DNA from: Gnetum montanum
Lineage: Eukaryota > Streptophyta > Gnetopsida > Gnetales > Gnetaceae
DNA length: 64,000 nt
Reading direction: 5' to 3'
Assembly: GCA_015680685.1 (NCBI GenBank)
Contig: MNCI01009225.1
Location: forward strand, 472,547 to 536,546
Below the pieces are notes generated by a model that saw only the letters and a program-made list of their open reading frames with translations, did no database searches and had not been told where the DNA came from. How positions within the stretch are numbered: the first letter of the stretch is position 1; the number at the start of each line of letters is the position of its first letter. The position numbers and the translations under genes are program-made. Shown piece after piece: positions 1 to 10,700 of the stretch.

Positions 1-680
1 TAGTGAATGACTTTATCAAGTCTAAACTGTACTACCTTGCCCCTCGCACTCTTAGTCAAGAATTCGCTCAAACTAAGAGTATATAGGATGCAGCTGAGGC
101 AAGCAAAGACCCGGCCTACATCTCTTACAAAAACACCTTCACAAAGAAGAACAAGGGTAAGGCCCCAACAACAACAGTGGCCACTATCACGACCAAGGAC
201 AAGCCCAGACCTAGTAACAATGGTAACAAGAACAACAAAAAATAGATCGTACCCATAGCTAACCCCATGCCCAAATAGGGCAATGCGCCACAACCTCCAG
301 TACCCACACATGAGACATCTGCGTGACCCAAATCAAACTTTGAGCACAAAGATTACTCAAGGTACACCCCATTACCTCTCAAACCTTCAGAACTTCTAAA
401 GCAGCTGTTGGTAGTGGGGCACATTCAACACAAGAAAATGTCAGAAGACAGAATCAGGAGACATCAATGCTACTGCAAGCTTCTTAGGAACCCCTCTTTG
501 GCCCTACCCAATAAGCCCCTAATTCCTAAGGGTTTTAGGCTAGATAGGTTTCTTGACTATAACCAACAGTGTGGTCACAACACAGATTACTGTCTAGCGT
601 TGCAGGATGACATCCAAAGGTTGATCAACCAGGGAAAACTGGTGTTGGATGAAAGTAACCCAGTACGTCTCCAAAACTAA
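1..680 (+). pseudogene. Element A gag, C-terminal part (capsid end and nucleocapsid)
   Basis: The frame reads the capsid C-terminal stretch ending in a KSKLYYLAPRTLSQ-like segment that is also found in B at about 30340. A Lys/Pro/Asn-rich linker follows, then a zinc-knuckle region whose partner in B is C-x2-H-x3-GH-x4-C (about 30865). In A the first Cys and the His are replaced (LDYN), so the knuckle is broken. Nonsense codons near 258 and 276 split the frame. The product would be the structural protein that packages element RNA in the virus-like particle. The 5' end is missing at the window edge. Confidence 0.85.
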
Positions 681-2177
681 TCTATGCATGTCTACATAGA
701 CCCCCTCAACGCCAATAATGTTGGTTACATCATCAATGCCATTAGCATTGACAGTGATCTTAGGCCACCCCAGCAGCCATTCGTGGTCCGTGTGCCTCAG
801 CGTAGTGCACCAGCACCAAGAGCAGCTAATCAAAGCTCACAATAGCCGTTTTTCCTAAGAGTCCCTCCATGGGCATCCGTCTCCGCGTCACCTATTAACA
901 AAACCATACTACTTCACCCGCTAACACTATTAGCTCCTTTCATCATTAGGGGATCAACTCATTCAACATCCCCTACCTTGCATAAGACAGCTGAACAACC
1001 TTCTCATCCTAAAAAATGGGAAGTATGCTTCACAGGAGAGACATTGAGAGGAAGTACCACCCATGGTACTTCCAAGCCTACATCTCCACCCCCTGCATTT
1101 GCACCTTTGTCACCAAAGATGAACGTTGCCATAACCACATAGTCCACACCACCCTGCCAAAAATGGTCTGAACCTAGACCCGAAGTTACCCCTCCTTGGG
1201 AAATTCATCTCCTGGGACAAATTGAAGAGGAGGAAAACATTAAACAGGGGGGTGGCCAAGAACCTTTGGATGCCCTCACTCAGGTCAAGCAAGCTCTAAA
1301 ATAGAAAAACACTACACTGAGCTTATATGACCTAATCATGACATCTATCCCCCACTGCAAGGCTCTGATCTACATGTTGACAACGATTCCGATCAACGAA
1401 GACATGCTAGTGGAAGAGGAAGCAATCCACTTAGTCATGCTTCCCTTTTCACCTATAGAGCCTAAGCCATCCCAATTGAATTTCAGTGATGACGCCATTA
1501 GGAAAGATCCCGAAAGGGGTCAGGTAATGACAGCCCCCCTTTTCATCACAATTCGGGTCGACTAGCACCATATCCAAAGGGTACACATTGATGATGGGGC
1601 CACCATGAATGTCATCCCCTTCCTTATTATTGACAAGTTGGGCTTGGTCAACCAGATCAAACCCACAGCAACATCGTGTCTAAGGTCATTCAATGGGGCA
1701 TGCATCCTAGTGAAAGGTACAGTCCACATAGACTTTGTGGAAGGGGACCAGTTCCCCACAAATGCAACATTCATCGTAGTTGAGGAAATGCCCGGGTTTA
1801 ACCTAATCTTGGGGAGATCATGGTTAGCACAACTTAGGATTTTTGCCTCGCCTATACACCAATAAATCCACCTACCATACGTAGCCAAGGAGGTGATGAT
1901 CCATGGCGACGAAGTAACAGCACAAGCAATTAGTAACATAGATATGGAGCAGGGCTTAGAGGTTGTAACCTCTGAGAATGAAGTGCCTGCTTGCACACAC
2001 ATTAACCATCCAACGGGGGAATCGGCTCAGCAAGAGAGTTACCAAAATGAAAGTGCATGGGTTGAGTTATCCTTCCAAGCAGGGGATAATGATGTGGACA
2101 GGGGCCCTGGCAAAACACCTTGGCCTTATGTTCCGATCAACCCACGATGGGTCAAGAGGCAGCTACGCATAGCGTAG
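681..2177 (+). pseudogene. Element A gag-PR linker and aspartic protease
   Basis: A Pro/Ser-rich linker leads to a retropepsin-like domain. The active-site segment is HIDDGATMNVIP at about 1587-1622 (Asp-Gly-Ala loop, usual form DTGA or DNGS), and the closing motif ILGRSWL is at about 1807. The family cleaves the Gag and Pol polyproteins. After PR there is an acidic tail ending PRWVKRQLRIA and then a stop at 2175-2177. B ends at the same place with PRWVRK and a stop, so gag-PR appears to be a self-contained ORF and not the start of a continuous gag-pol frame. Internal stops (for example at about 1561 and 1863) make it non-functional. Confidence 0.85.
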
Positions 2178-2261
2178 TAACCCCACTGCTTCTTGCCTAG
2201 TTTCCATCCTTCCACATTCCATCTCTTTTTTCTTTGTTAACATACCATCCTTTTAGCATGC

Positions 2262-2455
2262 TACACTGTGGCCCGAAATGACATAAAACTATGCTACACT
2301 ATGGCTCGAAATGGCCCAAAACTATGTTACCCATTGGCCCGAAATGGCCTAAGACTAGCACAAGTTACCAGTTAGCCGTTGATTCAAGTTGTTAACGTAT
2401 CATCTCTTTGGAATGTTACACAAGAGCCCAAAATGGCCTAAAACTAGCACATGAA
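2262..2455 (+). repeat. Hairpin array 1 of element A (GGCC-stem type)
   Basis: Four imperfect units have the pattern GGCC-CGAAAT-GGCC followed by TAAAACTA. The GGCC arms pair across a six-base loop; variants are GGCT/GGCC and AGCC/GGCC. The array lies just after the gag-PR stop on the sense strand and just past the 3' end of the antisense gene. The same array is at the same place in element B. Confidence 0.8.
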
Positions 2456-2627
2456 AGCATGAACATTTTACACAAAATGTAACACATAGAAAATGCACAA
2501 GTTAGAGCAGAATTAATTTCTGTTTCACAAAATCCTCTTTGATTTATTCAAAAATTGTTGTCTTTCAAGCAATGTTTGCAAAAATTGTTACAAAAATTCA
2601 AATTTTAAAAAAATAAATCCCATGCTA
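2456..2627. other. A/T-rich spacer, no gene
   Basis: This is A/T-rich sequence between hairpin array 1 and the stop codon of the antisense gene. It would hold the antisense 3' UTR. I see no clear polyadenylation signal and no ORF. Confidence 0.5.
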
Positions 2628-5600
2628 TCATGGGTTATCTTTGTTTGCATCATCTTCGTCGTTCATCCCTGCATCATTTCTTTTTGCATCGCCTTCCCCT
2701 ACATTGTCCTCTGTTGATTCTTCATTCCCTCTCTCTATGGGCCCTGCACCCTCATCTAGAGCCTGCATCGCAGAAATGAAGTGGTCAGCTAGGGCAACAA
2801 ATGCAAACTACAATAGAGCATAAGCATCAATACAGTAGAAAGCAACTAACCTGAGAAGGGCTTGCGTCTATCTCAAAGGGTATCTGGTCTAAACCGAGCC
2901 TGAGGCAGTACTAGATCTCCTTTGCCGTGATTTCCACCTAACACCTATTGCTTGGTTCAACATCCACAACAGCTCTCTCCCTTTCAGCGATTGTCCACCT
3001 TGGTGGTCCCAGAGAAAAGGAGACGGTTGTGGTCTCTCCCGTGGGAAGGTCCACTTTTAGGTCAAGAGATTCCGTAACCTTTACCTACTCTTTGAACTTG
3101 GCATAGGCCTCAGAAGCGTCCATGGTATTTACCAATGCTTTATATGTAAACGCCTCCATAGCAACGTCCTTGTATAGTCTACGGTGGGTGTCATTTTCTA
3201 GTTTATACATATGTTTGTCTTTTTTCTGGGACTAACCCCATTCGTAAACCTTGGCACTGAAATCTTTCAAATCTTGACACTTCTGGGCTAGCAAGTTCAT
3301 TTACATCCGCAATTCAATTATCTCATGAGTGGCTTCAACGTTCTGATGCACGACAATCCAAAACCTGGGATAGTCTATCATAGCCATGCATCAATCCTCA
3401 TTATTAGTGTCACGGGCTATGAGGAACTCATTCCTCGACCTAAGATCCTCTACCTCGAAGACCAGGTCAGCCTCTCTTTGCTAAGCTCTTTGGACCCATT
3501 TCCACAACTCCTCATTGATGTGCTTATACTCCCACAAGGAGCATGCTGAGTGCAAAACGCATTTGCAGGCCTCGTCATACACACGACGAGATACCTCGGT
3601 CACTTTAAGTGGGAATGTAAGCATGGAATCGACTTTCAAAGGTTGTGCCAAGTCCCATTTGAGCTGAGAGGCTACCATGACACAAAGAGCATAATAATCA
3701 TGTTAGCGTAGCAAGATTAGCAAACTCAAGAAATCCTAGCATAACAACATGAGAGCACCTAATACTACTACTTACCTGCATCAGGGTCCACCTATTGGAG
3801 GTGATTGATCATGTCGTCAATGATCCCTTGCACAAACGTAAACTTGTCAGGGATCTTGGTCCATGATTCCGCACGAATCGGAGGGGGTCCTACAACATCA
3901 ACAGTAGTGCCTGTTACATGACTAAACATATTAGCAATGGCTGAAACAGGTTGTGACAATGCAGACATATTGCCAAACTCACCAGCATCTAATTGCGGCC
4001 TCCCTTCTTGCTGATGCAGGATGATGGCAGTAGCCTTGGCAGAGATCCCTACCAATTTTGTAAGGACCTCTTCTTCATGCGCTGGTACCTTTCCTTTTGA
4101 GAGACCAACGTCTCTTTTATTCAAAGGAGGCTCTTTTCCATCTCCAAAAATGCCCTCCTCATTAGTAGGAGGATTATCCCTAATGACAAGAGCCCCTGCC
4201 TTAGTGACAAGAGCTCCCTTCTTCTTGACCGGGGTCTTTTCTTCCAAGACTAGGGCCTTCGTGTCTTTATTTGCCGCCCCTGTCTTAGGGGCCGACACCT
4301 CTTCGTCACCTTCTTCTTCTTCTTCTTCTTCCTCTGCTAGCAAAGAAACATGTTTGCAATAGTACAAAACAAGTCAGCTTAGAGTAGGTGCTACGCTACG
4401 CTATGCCACCTAGCGTAGCATAGCGTAGTGAACAATAACAAAGTAAGCATTAGACAAAAGCGTTTACCAATGAGGGGTTGCATCCTCTGTAGTTTACGCT
4501 GCAGTCTTCACCCCTCCTCTTCCTCCATGCGAAGGGTTTCCTTAGCTGGGGAAGGCCTCTTCTGCTGCAACTCCTTAGGCATAGTATTGGTTATGAGATG
4601 TTTCCCCCGCAACACGTTTCCAACTACAGCAAGGGGCATCTCTCCTATGCTATCTTGGCCACAAACGTTGCGGGCCACTCAATCCTTAGTTGTTATAGAC
4701 AACGACTCCCCAATTATTTCTAGGGGATCTTGGGCTCGTGTGGTCTAGAGGGTCTAGTGAATCCATGATTTGGAAATCTGGTTGCGATTTCACATGACCC
4801 AGGATCCATTCTCGTGAACCACCAGAAACTTCGCGAAGAGCTTTAGATAGGCTATGTAGAAGGCATAATGTATGTTGGAACGGGACTCCGATTTCTGACG
4901 GAGTCCCAAGATTTCAGCCTACAAGCCTTTACATAGAAAGCTGGCCCAGTTGTAATAGGCCCCCTCTTCCATGACCTCACGCATTATCTAGGCCTACTCA
5001 ATCCCCAGGACCTTCCCTTGGGTAAGTAGCTAGGGGAATGCACGAGCACGAAAGATAGGGTAAATCTTCTTGGCAGGTCCATATTTAAGCTTCTTCATGG
5101 AGATCCCTCTTCACTCCTTAGCAATCCCCAACCACTCCTGAATATCCTTCTTTTGAAGGGTCAGCTCCTTCTTGCCCTTCGACCCTATGAGGATACCGTC
5201 GACAGGGACACCGAACAGGTCCACAAATAGCTAGTCATTGATTTCAATGACCACCCGCATGCCCCGTATGTGCGTGCAGAAGCAGCCCACCTTGTCAAAA
5301 AAGGAGTTAACCAGGGAGAGCATCTTGACAGCAAGAACGCTTGGATTTAGGGCCAAGAATAGATCCATAAGCCCAACATTTTAGATTTTTTGGACCAAGG
5401 AGTCTGAAGCTGCACGGTTTATCCAGTGTTGGCTCACTTCTACTTCACCATATTTGAAGTAGATGTTTTCCCCCTATGTCTCAGCAGTTACCACCGTCAC
5501 CTCCTGGGGCTTCTTTGTCCCTGCAACAGTTTTCACAAAAATGTTTAGCATAAAAACGTAGAAAGTACAAAGATTGCAAAGAAACTTAAGCATGCGACAC

Positions 5601-6425
5601 TTACTATTTGGCCTACCGGGCCTATACGATAACGGGAATGGTAGAAGTTCAACCAGAACTTGTTCAACCGTGGCCGGTTTGAAGGGTTCTATCCACTCCT
5701 CATCTAGCCAACCTTTCCCCTTGCACTGATCGTAGGGAATAGAATATAGGCCTGGGTAGGTGTGGTATTCACCCTCACATTGACCAATCACACCCGTTCG
5801 CAGGTTCTCAGCAGAAGAGAACTCTTGTAGGGCTATCTGTGCTGTAGCCAGTAGACCTGTTCGGTCATGAACCCCATCCTTGTTGATGAAGAACCTGGTA
5901 ACAAATGCATACTGTTAACATTAGGCCAATATAGCCAACGTCGTACAAACACAGCTGAACAAGGCTGCAAAACTCACCTGCCAGAATAGCAGATAATTCC
6001 CTGAGGATTTTGGAAGCACGTCACTATATAATGTGCAAGGAATAATGTGTTGTAATAGTGGTAACAATTGTATTCAAGCATATCCCAGATCAAGGCTAAA
6101 CTCCTTAACCCTGTTGGGCGTTGACTAGATCCTTCCCCTTGCCTGCTCATGATTGCCCCATCAGTCAGAAACCTCAGAATGCCCCGACTTGCCCCAGGCA
6201 ATATGGCTTCTCTTATGCGGGCCGCCTGCTCCTCCTCTAGGGATGACCAAACGATCACACTGAAGTGGTCAAGGAGGAATTGCAAGAAGTCCTGTGCCCC
6301 TTTCCTGAACTAGACCCTCTGCTCCCCCACATGTATCTGGGGAGGAGGATCATTGGCCATAGGTTTGCTCACATGACACAGGACCCCTCTAATTTCTAAA
6401 ATAATCAGGGTTGGCCTTAGCCCCA

Positions 6426-6669
6426 TCTTGCACAACACAACCAGCAAGTGTTAGCATCATGTCTAAGTACGATGCACATGCAACATAGCAATACCTAGCG
6501 GTTCATACATATAGCGTAGCATAACTCTCTTTCCGGACATAGTGTAGCAAGAACATGAAAGCGATAGTGTAGCAAAAAATAGCCTAGCGTAGCAATAGAG
6601 AAATTAACCCTAATAGGGTAATTAAAAATATGCCACGACAAAACACATATCACACTCTTACGTCACACA

Positions 6670-6709
<40 letters not shown>

Positions 6710-7030
6710 ACCTTAAGTGTTCCATAAGGCGTGTAGGCACTTAGTCTGCAGAGTTCGACCGGATCGNTGGTGGTTTAAGAGACCTTGCATGTAATAATGG
6801 CGTAGCATTTGTGCATCCGCTGTGGCCGAAACGACAACAACGGTGATGCAAAGGCCAAAACAACGCAATGATAGAAAACATAAATGACTTAAGACTAACA
6901 TACAAAATGAAAGAAGAGAACAATAGAAGCAAGAAATGATAACAAAATCGCAAAAAATAGAGGAAGCATAGTAGCCTACTGGGTCAGTGGTGTGTCCTTC
7001 CGCGCCACGACGCATGCTTGTCACTTGCCC
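6426..7030 (-). other. Intron 1 of the antisense gene (approximate), with TAGCGTAGC motifs and assembly debris
   Basis: Between exon 1 and the ATGGGGCTAAGG start of exon 2 lies non-coding sequence with several copies of TAGCGTAGC-like words (about 6510-6600). It also holds a run of about 40 C, and a scrap matching the D-family LTR that ends at an N (6767). The donor is not defined. The acceptor is CAAG in A and CAG in B. Confidence 0.5.
6670..6767. other. C homopolymer plus misplaced D-family LTR scrap ending at N
   Basis: About 40 consecutive C are followed by sequence (6712-6766) that is the reverse complement of D1 LTR sequence near 19028-19085. It stops exactly at the single N. D1's 5' LTR gap (25482) also starts at this same point of the LTR. 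A collapsed insertion or a faulty gap fill is more likely than a real junction. Confidence 0.7.
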
Positions 7031-7243
7031 TAAGGTTTGCTTCACCTCCTTGACCTTTGCAAGTACCAAATTCGTGTGTTTCTTCTTCAGAGCCATCATC
7101 TTCCTTGCACATTTTTTTTCTCGTCGCTGTGCAGAAAACCACCTTGCTCGCTATTAGCACAATCACTCTAAAATCGCCTTGTGCTCCGAATATGGGCTCT
7201 ACACTGTTATGGTGAGAATGGCAATCTTACCAAGGTTTAATCC

Positions 7244-7253
7244 CTATTTATGG
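7244..7253 (-). promoter_or_regulatory. TATA box of the antisense gene (element A)
   Basis: The minus strand reads CATAAATAGGG about 145 bp upstream of the antisense ATG. B has CTATAAATAGGGG at the matching place, with similar flanks (a run of TTTACC/TTAAACC about 10 bp downstream). Conservation in a diverged copy supports a promoter separate from the LTR. Transcription was not observed. Confidence 0.55.
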
Positions 7254-7429
7254 TCGTGATGGTAAAAAGGGAAACTTGCCACTCTCTCTCTCCGTTGAAT
7301 GCGAAGTGCACCGTACAGTGTAGCATGCCCACCACAACATCGTAGCACTGTTAGCATTAAAACCTTGACACACTTCAAGCTAATGGCTTGCTTTCCCAAA
7401 AAATGAAAAAATATATTTTCGATTATCAT

Positions 7430-7695
7430 AGTCTGGAAAGACCTTAAACTAGCAACCATAGCGTAGTTGCACTTTTACTGGTTTGAAAAGACCTTAAACT
7501 AGCAACCCTAGTGCAGTCACAACTTTCGCAGTCTGAAAAGACCTTAAACTAGCATTTTTTGACCTGTTATACATTTGTAGTCCACAATGATGCTAAACTA
7601 GCAGCATCACATTTTCGCATCAATAGTTTTACATTTCCTATTTTAGCAGCTCTGCATCTTCATGCCATAATGGTCTGCCATGACTTTAAATTGGA
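7430..7695 (+). repeat. Hairpin array 2 of element A (GGTC/GACC-stem type)
   Basis: Units carry RGTC or GGTT, a six-base loop, then GACC or GACT and TTAAACTAGCA. At least four copies are clear (7430, 7480, 7532, 7670) and one is degenerate (7579). The array lies upstream of the antisense promoter and about 75 bp before the pol ATG. Confidence 0.8.
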
Positions 7696-7767
7696 AAAAT
7701 TTTAATCTCTACATCATGCTTTGCTAGTTACATCTCGTCATTGCTTTGCAAGTTTTTGTTCTACAAG

Positions 7768-10700
7768 ATGGCTACCAACAGGTGCCTCTTAACCAAGCTT
7801 TCATCTCGTTTTCATAGGTTAAGCAGAAAATGGAAATCCATCACGATCTCTCCAACCCTAGCAGGTCCACATGGCACACTCGCTAGATAATTGAATCCAA
7901 ACCTAATCGACTAGGGGTCAACCACAGCTAGCACCATAGCATCTTTAGAAGCATCCCCAAACTAGCCTGAGCATCTAGTCTGAACCCTAGATTTGGAGGC
8001 AGAGGATGTAACCAAGGACCCTCTCATTGAGACGCCTGTGACCATGCCTAAGGGGGAAGTAAAAACGTTAAAGCTTAGCTCCCTCCTAGATGCATAGACA
8101 CATGAAAATGCAGCCAAAATTTTGCAAGACAACATAAGAGTCTTTGCATGGTCATACAATGACATGCCAAGTTTAGACCTGTGGCTGATATAGCACAACA
8201 TCGTCCTAGACCCGCACATGAAGGAATTCAAGTAGAAGGCTCATAAAGTTAAATCGGAAATTGAACTAGCCTTAAGGGATGAAATCACCAAGCTATACCA
8301 AGCTAGTTTCATCTGTGCAATTGATTATTCAGAATGGGTATCCAACATCGTCGTGGTTTCCAAGAAAATGGGGGGAATACAAATTTGCAACTTCCAGGAC
8401 CTGAACAAGGTGACGATCAAAGATGATTTTCCACTTCCAAGCATCGATCAACTCATCGACACCACAACTGGTCATGCTTTATTATCCTTCATGGATGGCT
8501 TTTTTGGCTACAACCAAATTCGCATCAACCCATAGCATCAGCTAACGACAACCTTCATGATCCCATGGGGGACATTCTATTACACCAGGATGCCTTTTGT
8601 GCTTAAGAACGCTAGAGCAACCTACTAGCTAGCCATGAATTACATCTTCAATGACTACATCCTAGAAACACTAAATGACTACATGGACAATATAGCGGTC
8701 AAGTCCAAGGAGGCAGCTAATCATCCACACGATCTAGGGGTAGTCCTTAAGTGTTGTCAAATATATGATCTACACCTTAATCCCAAGAAGTGTGTCTTCG
8801 ATGTGAAAACTAAATGCATGTTAGGATTTGTGGTATCGGAGGCCGGGATAAGGATGGACCTTGACAAAGTCAAGGCCATTGTTAACCTGGCACCTCCTAC
8901 AAACCTCAAAGAGCTACTTGGGTTGTAAGGCAAAGTACAATTCATCCAAAGCTTTATAGCAAAGTTGATTGATAAGTTACACCCCATGAAACATCTTCTA
9001 AAGAAGTGGGTTGACTTCGAATGGATAACCCAATGTCAACAAGCCTTTGATGACCTGAAAGAAGAGCTCTCGCACCTCCCAACTGTGCATCTGCCACAAA
9101 GGGATAAGCCTTTCTTCATCTACCTTGCCACCTCCAACACATCTATCGCAGCACTGCTATGTCAAAAACGAGACGATAGATTTGAGATACCAGTGTATTA
9201 TCTAAGCCATGCATTAATAGTGCACGAGGCGAAATACAACAAAGTGGAGAGGAATTGCCTTGCCTTAGTGTTTGCATTAAAAAATTGGAGGCACTACTTG
9301 TTTCGTAGTATGATTAACATCATTTGCAAAAGCAACATACTTCAACCTGTATGAAAGCAGTAGGATAGCCCGATGGAAAGCAATAACCGTGAAGTTCGAC
9401 TTACACTATGTAAGCTAGTCGTGGACTAAGGGTCAAGCCATAGCAATGCAACTTATGGCCTCACCCGTTGATGACCATGCAACCATAGATCCTAAATTCC
9501 CAGACGAGCATGTTGGCATTATCAACATCATTCCTTTGCACCTAGAAGCTACTTTATACTTCGACGGTGCTTCAACCATGCGAGGAGGTAGCGCAGCTAC
9601 TGTCATCATGTTCCCCTCTGGGAAAATGCATCCATTTTCTTATCGTTTTATGTTCCCTTGCACCAATAATGTGGCAGAGTATGAGAGGCTACTTAGAGGC
9701 CTCTCTACTAACTAAACACTATGCATACAACACTTGGCAATCCGTGATGATTCGTAACTAGTTGTGAATCAAATCACTGGGGTCTATGCCTATAAAGCTA
9801 CGCACATGCAACCCTACTGTGACCTAGCAAAAAGCCTGCTTAAGCAATTTGCAACCATAGATGTGCAACATGTGCCACACAACGAGAACACCGTAGCTGA
9901 TGCCTTAGAAACCCTTGCATTAAACATTCCACCATAGTCGTTCACAAGTCTGCCAACTTTGATTATAGAATGTACTGAGCCTATCACTCAAGCGGGACAT
10001 GTGACCTCTATTAGTGTCGTCAATACCCAGGGGTGGTACGCTAACATTAAAGCCTACTTGCAACATGGCAAACCCCCAAGTGGACTAACATCTACTTAGA
10101 GAGATGCGATCCACAAGCACGCTCGGTAATATATGCTCATGGGGAATGACGCCCTATGCTGACATTCTTACAATGGGATATTACTGGCATGCATGGGTGG
10201 GGAGCAAGCATAGAAGGTAGTTAATGAAGTGCATGAGGGACTATGTGGTGGACATATAGCACCTAGGGCTATGGCTGCCAAAATTAGATGCCTAGGATAC
10301 TATTGGCCCTACATGGAGCATGACTATCTGTCAAAAGTCGAGACGTGTAACACATGCTAGAGATACGCAAATCTCATACACGTCTCACCTATGGACCTGC
10401 ATCTAACGCAAATCACGTAGCCTTTTCAACGATGGGGACTAGACCTCATAGTACCTATCACGCCTAAGTCCTTCGCAGGGCATAGCTTCATTATCACCAC
10501 CACTGAGTATTTTACTAAGTGGGTGAAAGCTATTTTCCTAAGGAAAACGACATCTCAAAAAATCTACCATTTCATCTTGGATAACATCGTGACAAGGTTT
10601 GGTCTTCCGATGATTATTGTAACCAACAATGGACCATAATTCAGTAGTACAAAAACTTGAACCTTCTGCAACAATCTAGGTATCAAGCAATCATTCTCCT

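Larger units (their letters stand above)
2628..7099 (-). pseudogene. Antisense, intron-containing gene of element A (7-exon model, about 1,100 residues)
   Basis: The start is the ATG pair at 7099-7094, and exon 1 reads MA-KKK...LAKV-EVK-TLG. Its donor is uncertain. Later exons are 6426-5978, 5894-5605, 5520-4468, 4333-3776, 3671-2851 and 2762-2628 (TGA). Introns 2-6 are 83, 84, 134, 104 and 88 bp. All have GT-AG ends, with donors such as CAG|GTGAGT and CAG|GTAAGT, and every junction keeps the frame. Exon 2 resembles plant FCP1/NIF-like HAD phosphatases (LIILEI-GVL, DFLQFLLDHF, VIVWSS, LIWD), but the expected catalytic Asp is Glu. Exon 4 weakly resembles the 'putative plant transposon protein' family (HIRGMRVVIEIND, LFGVP). 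Exon 5 is Glu/Lys-rich, exon 6 is probably coiled coil, and exon 7 is an acidic tail. About twenty nonsense codons show decay. Antisense ORFs are known in Tat elements such as Grande. The function is unknown. Confidence 0.8.

Noticed and set aside
4021-4362. 113-codon + strand ORF (Ser/Pro/Thr rich)
   Set aside because: It is the mirror of antisense exon 5, whose low-complexity Glu/Lys codons give an open frame on the other strand.
2175-7781. A sense intron from the gag-PR stop to AG at 7780-7781
   Set aside because: The candidate donor (GTAACC) and acceptor are conserved, but the join rebuilds a stop codon, so I do not call it.
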